Part shown: in pieces, positions 11,425 through 20,443 of the stretch
Numbering within the stretch: position 1 is the stretch's first letter
Layout: every line of letters starts with the position of its first letter
NCBI GenBank assembly: GCA_036770645.1
Contig: DAIPIU010000002.1
Span: 33,906 to 97,905 of the forward strand
Length of the DNA: 64,000 nucleotides
Source: Rubrimonas sp036770645
GTDB lineage: Bacteria > Pseudomonadota > Alphaproteobacteria > Rhodobacterales > Rhodobacteraceae
Direction of reading: 5' to 3'
Notes under the pieces: generated by a model
Databases searched by the model: none
Seen by the model: the letters and a program-made list of their open reading frames with translations, nothing else
What the model was told of the DNA's origin: nothing
Position numbers and translations under genes: made by a program

Positions 11425-13857
11425 TCAGGCGCGCAGCGTCCCGCCCGTCGCCTTCGCCACCGCCTCGACCACGCGGGCCGAGACGGCGGCGATCTCGTCA
11501 TCGGTCAGGGTGCGGTCGGCGGGCTCGAGCCGCACCCACAGCGCGACCGACTTCTTCCCCGCGCCCAGCGCCGCCTCCGCCCGCGGGCCGTCGAACAGGT
11601 CGAAGGCGTCGGCGGCCGCGATCAGCTTGCGGTCGGCGGCGCGGGCGGCGCGCAGCAGGGCCGCGGCCTCGGTGCGGGCGTCCACGACGAAGGCGAAGTC
11701 GCGCTCGACCGCCTGATAGGCCGAGACCGCCAGCGCCGGCCGCGTCGCGCCGCGCGCCCTCGGCGCGGGGGCGGCCTCGGGCCAGACCAGCGCAGCGACG
11801 GCCGCGCCGCGCAGGCCGAAGGCCGCGACGACCTTCGGGTGCAGTTCGCCGAACACCGCCAGCGTCTCGCGCCCGAGCTTCAGCGCCGCGGAGCGGCCGG
11901 GGTGCAGCCAGACCGGGGCCTCGCGCACGACCTGCAGCTTCTCGGCCGCCACGCCGCAAGCGGCGAGCGCGGCCTCGGCGTCGGCGCGGGCGTCCCACAG
12001 GTCGGGCGGGCGGCGCGCGCCGGTCCATTCCCGCGGCGCGGTGAAGCCCGCGCGCAGGATCGCCGCCGCCTCGCGCTGCTGGCCGGGCTCGGGCCCGTCG
12101 AAGGCCGGCCCCAGCTCGAACAGCGCGATCTCGGCCGCGCCGCGCGCCTGGTTGCGCGCGGCGGCGGCGCACAGGCCCGGCAGGGCCGAGGGGCGCATAT
12201 GCGACAGGTCGGCCGAGATCGGGTTGTCCAGCGCCATCTCCGGCCCGCCGCCGCCGAAGGCCTGCGCATGGGCCTGCGAGACGAAGGAATAGGTGACGCA
12301 CTCGTTCAGCCCCTCGGCCGCGAGCCGCCGCCGCACCGCGCGCAACCGCCGCTGGGCCGGTGTCAGCGACGGCCCCAGCGCGCCCTGTCCGCCGCGGTCG
12401 AGCGGCCGGGCCTTCAGCTTCGTCAGCGAGGCGATGCGCGCGACCTCCTCGACGAGGTCGGCCTCGCCGCGCACGTCGAGCCGCCAGGACGGGGGCGAGA
12501 CGCGGAAGGCCGCCCCTTCGGCCGCGACCGCGAAGCCCAGCGCGCGCAGCGTGGCGGCCTGCGTCTCCGGCGCGATCTCCATGCCGACCAGCGACACCAC
12601 GCGGGCGGGGTCGAGCGCATAGCTGCGCGCCGTGTCGGGGACGCGCCCCGCTGCCACGATCTCCGAGGGCTCGCCCCCGCACAGGTCGATGATCATGCGC
12701 GTCGCCAGCTCGATGCCGTCGAAGGCCGATGCTGGGTCCACGCCGCGCTCGAAGCGATAGCGCGCGTCGCTGGCGATCTTCAGCGCCCGGCCGGTCGCGG
12801 CGGTGCGGGTGGGGTCGAACCAGGCCGATTCGATGAACACCTCGGTCGTCGCGTCGGTGCATCCCGTGGCGTCGCCGCCGATCACGCCCCCCAGCGCCTG
12901 CGGCCCGGCCTCGTCGCAGACCACGGTCATGCCGGCGTCGAGCGCGTAGGTCCGGCCGTCGAGCGCGGCCAGCGCCTCGCCGGCCCGCGCGGCGCGCACC
13001 GTGATGCCGCCGGTCAGGCGGGCGGCGTCGAAGGCGTGCAGCGGCCGGGCGCGGTCGAAGGTCAGGTAATTCGTCACGTCCACCAGCCGCGAGATCGGGC
13101 GCAGGCCGATGGCCCGCAGCCGCCGCTGCAGCCAGTCGGGCGAGGGGCCGTTGGCGACGCCGCGGATCAGCCGTCCGACGAACAGCGGGCAGGCGCCGTC
13201 CGCGACCTCGGGGGCCAGCGTCACGGAGACGGGGCAGGGGAAACGCCCCGGCACGGGCGCCGCGGCGGGCGCGATCAGGCGGCCCAGCCCGCGCGCGGCG
13301 AGGTCGCGCGCGATGCCCGCAACGCCCAGCGCGTCGGGGCGGTTGGGGGTGATGGCGATCTCGATCACCGGGTCCGCCATCCCCGCCCAGTCGATCCAGC
13401 GCGCGCCCAGCGGCGCGTCCTCGGGCAGCTCGATGATGCCGTCATGGGCGTCGGACAGCATCAGCTCGCGCTCGGAGCACAGCATGCCGTTCGATTCGAC
13501 CCCACGGATCACGCCGGGCTTCAAGTCGACGCCCGTGCCCGGGATGCGCAGGCCCGGCCGCGCGAACACGCCCACCAGCCCGGTTCGGGCGTTCGGCGCG
13601 CCGCAGACCACCTGCACCTCGACCGACGGCGCGCCCGGACCGTCCGGCCAGGTCTCGACGCGGCAGACGCGCAGCTTGTCGGCGTCGGGGTGCTTGGACG
13701 CCTCGATGACGCGCGCGATGGTGAAGCCGCCCAGCGTCGCCGCGGGGTCCGTCACGCCCTCGACCTCGAGGCCGAGATCGGTCAGGGCCTCGGCGACCGC
13801 CTCGACCGGGGCGTCGGTCCCGAGATGCTCCCGCAGCCAGCCCATCGTGAACTTCAT
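11425..13857 (-). CDS. pheT: Phenylalanine--tRNA ligase beta subunit
   Basis: This encodes 810 residues, the normal size. The N terminus MKFTMGWLREHLGTDA leads into an EMAP/OB tRNA-binding domain (about residues 40-150, with CGAPNARTG). The B3/B4 editing region, a B5 domain, the catalytic-like core (VEEVARI, YSFVS) and a C-terminal FDX-ACB anticodon-binding domain follow. The beta subunit pairs with PheS to charge tRNA-Phe and carries the editing site. pheS usually lies directly upstream, but here the adjacent upstream gene is the divergent gapR, so pheS is elsewhere. Confidence 0.97.
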   Translation of the reverse strand: MKFTMGWLREHLGTDAPVEAVAEALTDLGLEVEGVTDPAATLGGFTIARVIEASKHPDADKLRVCRVETWPDGPGAPSVEVQVVCGAPNARTGLVGVFARPGLRIPGTGVDLKPGVIRGVESNGMLCSERELMLSDAHDGIIELPEDAPLGARWIDWAGMADPVIEIAITPNRPDALGVAGIARDLAARGLGRLIAPAAAPVPGRFPCPVSVTLAPEVADGACPLFVGRLIRGVANGPSPDWLQRRLRAIGLRPISRLVDVTNYLTFDRARPLHAFDAARLTGGITVRAARAGEALAALDGRTYALDAGMTVVCDEAGPQALGGVIGGDATGCTDATTEVFIESAWFDPTRTAATGRALKIASDARYRFERGVDPASAFDGIELATRMIIDLCGGEPSEIVAAGRVPDTARSYALDPARVVSLVGMEIAPETQAATLRALGFAVAAEGAAFRVSPPSWRLDVRGEADLVEEVARIASLTKLKARPLDRGGQGALGPSLTPAQRRLRAVRRRLAAEGLNECVTYSFVSQAHAQAFGGGGPEMALDNPISADLSHMRPSALPGLCAAAARNQARGAAEIALFELGPAFDGPEPGQQREAAAILRAGFTAPREWTGARRPPDLWDARADAEAALAACGVAAEKLQVVREAPVWLHPGRSAALKLGRETLAVFGELHPKVVAAFGLRGAAVAALVWPEAAPAPRARGATRPALAVSAYQAVERDFAFVVDARTEAAALLRAARAADRKLIAAADAFDLFDGPRAEAALGAGKKSVALWVRLEPADRTLTDDEIAAVSARVVEAVAKATGGTLRA

Positions 13858-14024
13858 CGCCCGCCCCCATCGCCCGCGCCCGCGCGGTTTACGCGATGGG
13901 CGCCCGCCGCGCCAAGGTGCGGCGCGCTTTCGGTCCCCGCGCCAAGGCGCGTCGCGCGCTTGCCGCCTCCGCGCGCCGCGGCTAGCGTCCGCGCTCCCTG
14001 TCCCAGCCTCCGGAACCCGCGCCC

Positions 14025-14303
14025 ATGTCCGTCGAGCCCGCCGCCGGCGCCTTCTCGACCGAGCCCGTCTCGGCCGCCCAGCTGCGTTCCATCATCGAGC
14101 GCATCGAGTCGCTCGAGGAGGAGAAGCGCGCGATCGCCGAGCAGATCAAGGAGGTCTACGCCGAGGCCAAGGGCAACGGCTTCGACGCCAAGATCCTGCG
14201 CAGGATCGTGGCGCTGCGCCGCAAAGACCTCGAGGAGCGGCAGGAGGAGGAGGCGATGCTCGACCTCTACATGCAGGCGCTCGGGATGAACGCGCCCGGC
14301 TGA
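14025..14303 (+). CDS. gapR: GapR-family DNA-binding protein (DUF2312)
   Basis: This encodes 92 residues. The core matches the DUF2312/GapR family: QLRSIIERIESLEEEKRAI, then EQIKEVYAEAKGNGFDAKIL and RRKDLEERQEEEAMLDLYM. In Caulobacter GapR is an essential nucleoid-associated protein that clamps overtwisted DNA ahead of polymerases. The acidic coiled-coil and the GNGFD turn are intact. It is divergent from pheT across 167 bases and convergent with the enolase-family gene, with only 9 bases between the stop codons. Confidence 0.93.
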   Translation: MSVEPAAGAFSTEPVSAAQLRSIIERIESLEEEKRAIAEQIKEVYAEAKGNGFDAKILRRIVALRRKDLEERQEEEAMLDLYMQALGMNAPG

Positions 14304-14312
14304 GGGCCCGCC

Positions 14313-15494
14313 TCACACCAGCGGCATCCGCCGGTGGACGCCGGGCCGCGCGGGGTCGTGGTGCTTGTCGGGCGGCCCGCGCTCGGCCAGCAGCCGCCGG
14401 CAGAAGGCGAGGCGGTCGGGATCGAGCGTCACGCCCAGTCCGGGGCCCTCCGGCAGGGGCAGCATGTTGCCCCGGGGCGAGAACGGCCCCTCCGCGATCA
14501 CGTCCAGCGGCTGCCAGCGCAGCAGCGACTGGTTGGGCTCGCGGATGTGGGGGTGGGCCGCGCAGGCGTGCAGATAGGCCGCCGTCCCCAGCCCCGAATC
14601 GCCTGAATAGCACCAGAAATCCACGCCCGTCGCCTCGCAGGCGGACACGAAGCGCAGCATCCGCGTGAAGCCGCCGAACCCCGCCACGTTCGACACGATG
14701 GCGTCGGGCGCGCCCAGCGCCAGCGCCTTCGGCAGGTCGGCGTTGTGCGACGAGAAGGGGATGGTCGTGCGCGCGCGCAGCCGGGCCATCTCGGCCGGGG
14801 TGGCGCAGGGGTCCTCCCAGTTGCGCACGCCCAGCTCCTCGAAGGCGGGGGCGAGGCGCAGCGCGGTCGGCACGCTGAAGGCCTGGTTGCTGTCGATGCG
14901 GATCATGGCGTCCTCGCCCAGCGCATCGCGCAGGGCCCGCACCAGCGCGATGTTGGCGCGGATATCGGGGTCCGAGACCTTGCCCTCGAAGAAGGTGGTG
15001 CCGTGCGCCTCGCGGAAGGCGAGGCACTGCTCGGCCACCGCCGCGACCGTCGCCTCGCCGCCGCGCCCGTCGCGGGGCAGGCGATAGCCGAAATAGTCGG
15101 TGAAGGGGATCTCCCGGCGCACCGGCCCGCCCAGCAGGTCCGCCACGGGGCGGCCCCACAGCCTGCCGCGCAGATCCCACAGCGCGATCTCGACCCCGCC
15201 CCACGCCCCCAGCAGCCCGAAATCCACGATGGATTCTACGCCCGCGCACCAGGGCAGCACCGCGGCCTCGCAGCCGGCGATGTCGATGGGGTCGCGGCCG
15301 ATCAGGCGGGGCGCGAAGGCCTCGATGCGCGCGGCGTCGGCATGGGAGGGGGCCTCGCCGATCCCGGTCAGGCCATCCGCGGTCTCGACCTCGACGATGG
15401 TCTTGGAAAAGCCGTCGAGCGTCCCGTAGGACCAGACATAGGGGGCCTCGAGCGGGATCAGCACCGGCGTGGCGCGGATGGCGGCGATCTTCAC
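14313..15494 (-). CDS. Mandelate racemase/enolase-superfamily protein
   Basis: This encodes 393 residues starting at the GTG at 15494, which has AGGGAGAGG just upstream; this gives the standard N terminus MKIAAIRATPVLIPLEAP. The barrel carries the superfamily metal ligands in order: IRIDSNQAF (Asp), NWEDPCA (Glu), then SSHNADLP, and the C-terminal YSGDSGLGTAAYLHACAA. An FEGKV lysine precedes them. The family abstracts an alpha-proton from a carboxylate; substrates include sugar acids, muconate and dipeptides. No pathway gene adjoins it, so the substrate is not assignable. It stands alone between gapR and the RNA methyltransferase. Confidence 0.85.
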   Translation of the reverse strand: MKIAAIRATPVLIPLEAPYVWSYGTLDGFSKTIVEVETADGLTGIGEAPSHADAARIEAFAPRLIGRDPIDIAGCEAAVLPWCAGVESIVDFGLLGAWGGVEIALWDLRGRLWGRPVADLLGGPVRREIPFTDYFGYRLPRDGRGGEATVAAVAEQCLAFREAHGTTFFEGKVSDPDIRANIALVRALRDALGEDAMIRIDSNQAFSVPTALRLAPAFEELGVRNWEDPCATPAEMARLRARTTIPFSSHNADLPKALALGAPDAIVSNVAGFGGFTRMLRFVSACEATGVDFWCYSGDSGLGTAAYLHACAAHPHIREPNQSLLRWQPLDVIAEGPFSPRGNMLPLPEGPGLGVTLDPDRLAFCRRLLAERGPPDKHHDPARPGVHRRMPLV

Positions 15495-15568
15495 GGGCCT
15501 CTCCCTGCGGCGGACGGGCCAGCGTGGCGCGACCGGCACTCCCGGCGCAAGGCCGCGCGGGCGGGGCG

Positions 15569-16795
15569 TCAGCCGCGGGCGAAGGCGGCGGCCAGTTCCA
15601 CATGCGGCGACCAGCGGAACTGGTCGACCGGCTGAACCCACAGCAGGCGGAACCCGGCGTCGACCAGCAGCCGCGCGTCGCGGGCGAAGGTGGCGGGGTT
15701 GCAGGACACCGCGGCCACCCGGCGCAGGTCCGACCGCGCGATCTGCGCCGCCTGCGCCAGCGCCCCGGCCCGGGGCGGGTCGAACACCGCGGCGTCGAAG
15801 CGCGCCAGCTCCTCCGGGTGCAGCGGGCGGTCGGCGAGATCGCGCGCCTCCGTGCTCACGGCCTTCATCCCGGGTGCCGCGCGCCACGCGGCCGACAGCG
15901 CCGCGAGCGCGCCGCGGTCGGCCTCGACCGCATGGACCTCCGCCGCCGCCGCCAGCCGCAGGGCGAATGTGCCGCAGCCCGCGAACAGATCCGCGATGCG
16001 CGCCGCGCCGCCCGCGGCCTCCGCCACGGCCGCCGCCAGCGCGGCCTCGCCGTCGCGGGTCGCCTGCAGGAATCCGCCGGGCGGCGGCACCACGCGCGCC
16101 CGGCCCATGGGATGCGCGGGCGGGCGGGCCTGCGCCACCGTCTCGCCGTCGATCGTCAGGCGCGCCACGTCCAGCGCGCCCGCCCAGGCGGCCAGCCGAA
16201 GCCGCCCCGGACCGTCCAGCGGCTTCGCCCCCTCCACCGCCACGTCGAGCCCCGCCTGCGCGGCGGTCAGCGCGATGCGCAGCGCCCCCGCGCGCGAGGC
16301 GCAGAGCGCGGTCAGTTCGGGCAGCGACGGCAGCACCGCCACGATGGCGGGGTCGGCCACCGGACAGGCGCTCACGGGGACGATGGCCTCGTCCGCGCGG
16401 CCGTGGAAGCCGACGAGCGCGCCCTTCCTGGTCCGTCGCGCCGCCAGCGTCACGCGCCGCCGCGCGCCGGGCGGCGACACATGGATCGGCCGCAGCGGGG
16501 CCTCGAGGCCCCGCGCCGCCAGCGCCGCCGCGACCTGCGCCGTCTTCCAGCCCGCCAGCAGCGCGTCCGAGCCGTGCTGCAGGGCGCAGCCGCCGCAGGC
16601 GCCGAAATGCGGGCAGGGCGGCGCGACGCGGTCGGGCGAGGGCGCCTCGATCCGCGCCACGGCCAGCCGGTCGCCCGCGCGCGGCCCGGTCGCCGTCTCG
16701 CCGGGCAGGGCGAAGGCGGCGTAGACGGGCCCCTCGGGCGTGTCGGCCACCCCGTCGCCGCGATGGCCCAGCCGGTCGATGATGAGCGTTTCCAT
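15569..16795 (-). CDS. TrmA/RlmD-type 23S rRNA or tRNA (uracil-5) methyltransferase with Fe-S cluster
   Basis: This encodes 408 residues. An N-terminal TRAM-like segment (LIIDRLGHRGDGVA) is followed by the CPHFGACGGCALQH cysteine cluster that binds 4Fe-4S in RumA/RlmD proteins, a further CPVADP cysteine, a SAM site (ADLFAGCGTFALRLA), an FDPPRAGA motif and the catalytic VSCNPATFARDARLL. The enzyme makes 5-methyluridine in rRNA or tRNA via a covalent cysteine adduct. Which uridine cannot be read from the sequence. The next gene downstream, tlyA, is also an RNA methyltransferase. Confidence 0.9.
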   Translation of the reverse strand: METLIIDRLGHRGDGVADTPEGPVYAAFALPGETATGPRAGDRLAVARIEAPSPDRVAPPCPHFGACGGCALQHGSDALLAGWKTAQVAAALAARGLEAPLRPIHVSPPGARRRVTLAARRTRKGALVGFHGRADEAIVPVSACPVADPAIVAVLPSLPELTALCASRAGALRIALTAAQAGLDVAVEGAKPLDGPGRLRLAAWAGALDVARLTIDGETVAQARPPAHPMGRARVVPPPGGFLQATRDGEAALAAAVAEAAGGAARIADLFAGCGTFALRLAAAAEVHAVEADRGALAALSAAWRAAPGMKAVSTEARDLADRPLHPEELARFDAAVFDPPRAGALAQAAQIARSDLRRVAAVSCNPATFARDARLLVDAGFRLLWVQPVDQFRWSPHVELAAAFARG

Positions 16796-16858
16796 CGCCG
16801 CCGGTTATCCCCCGCCGCGCCCCCGGTCCAGCCCGCGCGGCGGCGGCCGGACCGGCCC

Positions 16859-17584
16859 TCAGGGCTTGCGCGCGGCGATCAGGAACTCGGCGTTGCCGTC
16901 GCCGCCGCGGATCGGGCTTTCCGTCTCCCCCGTCACCGCCCAGCCCGACGCGCCCAGGAAACCGGCGATGCGCGCCCTGACAGCCGCGTGCACGGCCGGG
17001 TCGCGCACGACCCCGCCCCGGCCCACCGCCGCCCGGCCGGCCTCGAACTGCGGCTTGACCAGCGCCACCAGCGTCGCGCCGGGGTCCGCGCGGTCCAGCG
17101 CCGGCGGCAGGGCCTTCTCCAGCGACACGAAGGACAGATCGGCGGTGATCCAGTCGAATCTCGGCAGGTCGTCGGGCAGGTCGCGCGCATTGACCCCCTC
17201 GCGCCGCAGCACCCGCGGGTCGGCGGCAAGGCGCGGGTGAAGCTGGCCGGCGCCGACATCCAGCGCGATCACGCGGGCGGCCCCGCGCGACAGCAGCACC
17301 TCGGTGAAGCCGCCGGTCGAGGCCCCGAGGTCGAGCGCCACGGCCCCAGCCGGGTCCAGCCCGAAGGCCTCCAGCGCGTGCAGGAGTTTCAGCGCCCCCC
17401 GCCCGACCCAGGGCATCGGGTCGCCCTCCAGCGTCACGGCCGCGCCGGGCGGGACGCCGCGCGCCGCGCGCGTCTCCCGCGCCCCGTCCACCCGCACCGC
17501 GCCCGCGGCGATCAGCGCCTGCGCCCGGGCGCGGCTGGGCGCGAGCCCCAGCGCCACCATCCGCCGGTCGAGCCTTTCGGCCAA
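16859..17584 (-). CDS. tlyA: TlyA-family 16S/23S rRNA methyltransferase (hemolysin-A type)
   Basis: This encodes 241 residues with a TTG start at 17584, or 233 from the ATG at 17560. The longer form keeps the complete S4 domain (AERLDRRMVALGLAPSR, IAAGAVRVDG), which in TlyA begins right at the N terminus. An FtsJ-like methyltransferase domain follows: LDLGASTGGFTEVLLSRGA and ITADLSFVSLEKALP. In mycobacteria TlyA 2'-O-methylates 16S and 23S rRNA and determines capreomycin sensitivity. The gene starts only 4 bases after the gshA stop, so it is likely co-transcribed and may reuse the same ribosomes. Confidence 0.9.
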   Translation of the reverse strand: MAERLDRRMVALGLAPSRARAQALIAAGAVRVDGARETRAARGVPPGAAVTLEGDPMPWVGRGALKLLHALEAFGLDPAGAVALDLGASTGGFTEVLLSRGAARVIALDVGAGQLHPRLAADPRVLRREGVNARDLPDDLPRFDWITADLSFVSLEKALPPALDRADPGATLVALVKPQFEAGRAAVGRGGVVRDPAVHAAVRARIAGFLGASGWAVTGETESPIRGGDGNAEFLIAARKP

Positions 17585-17588
17585 GGCG

Positions 17589-18953
17589 TCAGTAGCTGTG
17601 GTCGCGGTAGAGGCGGGAGAGATCGCCGCCCCATGCGCCGTCGTAGAGGCGCAGCAACTCGTCGGCCAGCGTCTCGCCGCTTTCCACCGTGTCGCGCAGG
17701 GCGTTGAGGAAATGCCCCTCGTCGGCGTCGAAGCCGCCCGACCGCGCCCGCGCCGCGAGGCCGCGCGCGGCGATGTCCAGCAATTCGCCCGCGACAGCGC
17801 GCAGCGTGCGCCCGCCGATCCGCGCCGCGAGGCCGGACTCGGCCGCGTCGTCGCGCAGCGCCTCGCGCTGCGCCTGCGTCCAGCCCCTGCAGACATCGAG
17901 CGCGGCATCGAGCGCCGCGTCGTCATAGAGCAGCCCGACCCAGAAGGCCGGCAGCGCGCAGAGCCTGCGCCACGGGCCGCCATCGGCCCCGCGCATCTCG
18001 ATGTATTTCTTCAGCCGCGCCTCGGGGAACAGCGTCGTCAGGTGGTCGGCCCAGTCCGACAGCGTCGGCTTCTCGCCGGGCATCGCCGGCAGGCGGCCGT
18101 CGAGGAAATCGCGGAAGGACTGCCCCGCGGCGTCGACATAGGCCCCGTCGCGGTAGACGAAGTACATCGGCACATCGAGCGCCCAGTCGACATAGCGTTC
18201 GAACCCGAAGCCGTCCTCGAACACGAAGGGCAGCATGCCCGACCGCCGGCGGTCCACGTCGCGCCAGATGCGGCCGCGCCAGCTGCGGAAGCCGTTGGGC
18301 CGCCCCTCCCAGAAGGGCGAGCTGGCGAACAGCGCGGTTGCCACCGGCTGCAGCGCCATGGCGGCGCGCATCTTGCGCACCATGTCGGCCTCGGTGGCGA
18401 AGTCGAGGTTCACCTGCACGGTGCAGGTGCGGTACATCATGTCGAGGCCCTGCGTGCCGACCGTCGGCATGTAGCGGGTCATGATGTCGTAGCGGCCCTT
18501 CGGCATGCGCGGCATGTCCGCGTGACGCCATTCAGGCGCGGCCCCGAGGCCGATGAAGCCCGCGCCGATGTCCTGCGCGACCGACCGCACCTCGGCGAGG
18601 TGCTGGTTCACCTCCTCGCAGGTCTGATGGATGGTGGTCAGCGGCGCGCCGGACAGTTCGAGCTGGCCCCCGGGCTCGAGGCTGACATTGGCCCCGCCCT
18701 TCTTCAGCCCGATGATGTGCGCCCCCTCCATGACGGGGGCCCAGCCGAAGCGGTCGCGCAGGCCTTCCAGCATCGCGCGCACCGAGCACGCGCCCGCATA
18801 GGGCAGGGGCGCGCGGTCCGCGAGGCGATAGCCGAACTTCTCGTGCTCGGTGCCGATGCGCCAGTCCTCGCGCGGCTTGCAGCCCGCCGCGATGAACGCG
18901 ACGAGCTCGTCGCGGCTCTCGACGAGGCCGCCGCCCTGCTGGGGTATCGACAT
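17589..18953 (-). CDS. gshA: Glutamate--cysteine ligase (proteobacterial/plant type)
   Basis: This encodes 454 residues from the ATG at 18953. Characteristic stretches are RIGTEHEKFGYRL, SLEPGGQLELSGAPLTTIH, YMPTVGTQGLDMMYRTCTVQ and SPFWEGRPNGFRSWRGRIW, which define the alphaproteobacterial/plant group of gamma-glutamylcysteine synthetases. The enzyme catalyses the first, ATP-dependent step of glutathione synthesis. In plant-type relatives activity is redox-controlled through cysteines, but I cannot assign equivalents here. The gene lies in the rsmE - membrane protein - gshA - tlyA run on the minus strand. Confidence 0.95.
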   Translation of the reverse strand: MSIPQQGGGLVESRDELVAFIAAGCKPREDWRIGTEHEKFGYRLADRAPLPYAGACSVRAMLEGLRDRFGWAPVMEGAHIIGLKKGGANVSLEPGGQLELSGAPLTTIHQTCEEVNQHLAEVRSVAQDIGAGFIGLGAAPEWRHADMPRMPKGRYDIMTRYMPTVGTQGLDMMYRTCTVQVNLDFATEADMVRKMRAAMALQPVATALFASSPFWEGRPNGFRSWRGRIWRDVDRRRSGMLPFVFEDGFGFERYVDWALDVPMYFVYRDGAYVDAAGQSFRDFLDGRLPAMPGEKPTLSDWADHLTTLFPEARLKKYIEMRGADGGPWRRLCALPAFWVGLLYDDAALDAALDVCRGWTQAQREALRDDAAESGLAARIGGRTLRAVAGELLDIAARGLAARARSGGFDADEGHFLNALRDTVESGETLADELLRLYDGAWGGDLSRLYRDHSY

Positions 18954-19024
18954 GGCGCGCAGTCCTCGGTCAGCGACATTGTGGCGCTGAGTTATGCGGC
19001 CACCCGGGCCCCTGTCCAGCGCGC

Positions 19025-19546
19025 TCAGGATGCGACGGGCAGGGGGCCGCGCCGGCGCCAGAGGATCACGTGCGCGCCCTGCGGCGCGTCCAGCGCCGAG
19101 GCGACCGACGCGGCCGAGAATCCGGGCAGCGCGGCGAGCGCGTCGAGCAGGCCCTCCGCCCCCTCGGCCGCCACGGGGATCGCCACGGCGGGGCCGCCGG
19201 CCGGGCGCAGCAGCCACACCGGGCCGCCCGGCCGCTGCGCGAGTTCGACCGACAGCAGCGCGTCCAGATCGGCGATGCCCCCGGCCTCGGGGCCCAGATA
19301 GCCGACGCGGCCCTCGCGCACCGCGACGAGGCCGGGGCCGCCGCCATCGCGCAGCCGCGCGCGCAGCGCCGCATCGCGGACCAGCCAGGCGGCCGCGGCC
19401 AGCGCGAGGACCAGCAGCGCGGCCGGGACCGGCGCGCCTGCCAGCGCCGCGGGCCCGAGCCAGAGCGCGGCCAGCCCGGCCAGCGCCGCCGCCGCCAGCA
19501 TGCCGCGCCGGCGCGCGATCCAGTCGCGGGCTCCGGGGCGGATCAT
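19025..19546 (-). CDS. Two-helix membrane protein of unknown function
   Basis: This encodes 173 residues from the ATG at 19546. A basic N terminus (RPGARDWIARRRG) precedes two hydrophobic segments (about residues 15-35 and 38-58), forming a hairpin in the inner membrane. The C-terminal ~110 residues appear cytoplasmic and folded, with EGRVGYLGPEAGG and a late HVILWRRRG. I do not recognise the family. Its place between rsmE and gshA on the same strand suggests it travels with them, but gives no function. Confidence 0.65.
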   Translation of the reverse strand: MIRPGARDWIARRRGMLAAAALAGLAALWLGPAALAGAPVPAALLVLALAAAAWLVRDAALRARLRDGGGPGLVAVREGRVGYLGPEAGGIADLDALLSVELAQRPGGPVWLLRPAGGPAVAIPVAAEGAEGLLDALAALPGFSAASVASALDAPQGAHVILWRRRGPLPVAS

Positions 19547-19604
19547 GCGACGCCCCGCGCGCGGGCGCGGTGGACCCGCGCCGATGCCCCTGTGCCGCCG
19601 GCGG

Positions 19605-20432
19605 TCACGGCGCGTCGCCCGGCGGCGCGTAGCCGGGTCCGCCGGGCGGTGCCCGCTCCGTCCCGGCGACTTCCCGCGCCGCGCGGTCCGGCGGCGCGCG
19701 CCAGTCGCCAAGCGCGGCCTGCCAGAGCGCCAGCGCCGCCACGGCGGCGGTGTCGGCGCGCAGGACGCGCGGCCCAAGGCCCGCGGGGCGCGCGAAGGGC
19801 AGGGCGCGCAGGGCCGCGGCCTCCTCGGGCGCGAACCCGCCCTCCGGACCGATCAGCACCGCCCAGGGGCCCGGCGCCTCCGCCGCCAGCATCGCGGACG
19901 CCGGCGGGCCCGCGCCGGTCTCGTCGCAGAACATCAGCCGTCGCGCGGGGTCCCAGCCGGCCAGCGCCGCCTCGAGCGGCAGGGGCGCCGCGACCTCCGG
20001 CACGGACAGCAGGCCGCACTGTTCCGCGGCCTCGACCGCATGGGCGCGCAGGCGGTCGAGGTTCACGCGGTCGGCGTTGGTGCGCCGGGTGAAGACGGGC
20101 ACGAGGCGCCGCGCCCCCATCTCGGCCGCCTTCTCGGCCACGAAATCGGTGCGGGCGCGCTTGAGCGGCGCGAACAGCAGCCACAGATCGGGCGGCGCCG
20201 CCTGCGGGCGCAGCGCCGTCCCGCAGACCAGAGACCCGCCGCGCCGGTCCGCCGTCTCGACCGCGGCGCGCCATTCCCCGTCGCGCCCGTTGAACAGCGC
20301 CACGCCGTCGCCCGGCTGCAACCGCATGACGGAGAACAGGTAATGCGCCTGCTCGCGCCCGGGCGCGACCGTCGCGCCCGGGCCCAGCGGGGCCTCGACG
20401 AACAGCCTGACTTTCGGCGCGGGATGCGGCAT
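19605..20432 (-). CDS. rsmE: 16S rRNA (uracil-1498-N3)-methyltransferase
   Basis: This encodes 275 residues. The start ATG at 20432 yields the PUA-like N-terminal domain (KVRLFVEAPL, EQAHYLFSVMRLQPGD). The SPOUT/trefoil-knot domain carries APLKRARTDFVAEKAAEMG, RTNADRVNLDRLRAHAVEA and the SAM-binding knot LIGPEGGFAPEE, followed by LGPRVLRADTA. RsmE methylates N3 of U1498 in 16S rRNA. The start codon is only 11 bases from that of divergent ubiA, so promoters for both must reach into the opposite coding sequence. The C-terminal ~30 residues are Pro/Gly-rich and probably disordered. Confidence 0.95.
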   Translation of the reverse strand: MPHPAPKVRLFVEAPLGPGATVAPGREQAHYLFSVMRLQPGDGVALFNGRDGEWRAAVETADRRGGSLVCGTALRPQAAPPDLWLLFAPLKRARTDFVAEKAAEMGARRLVPVFTRRTNADRVNLDRLRAHAVEAAEQCGLLSVPEVAAPLPLEAALAGWDPARRLMFCDETGAGPPASAMLAAEAPGPWAVLIGPEGGFAPEEAAALRALPFARPAGLGPRVLRADTAAVAALALWQAALGDWRAPPDRAAREVAGTERAPPGGPGYAPPGDAP

Positions 20433-20443
20433 GACGTGTCCCC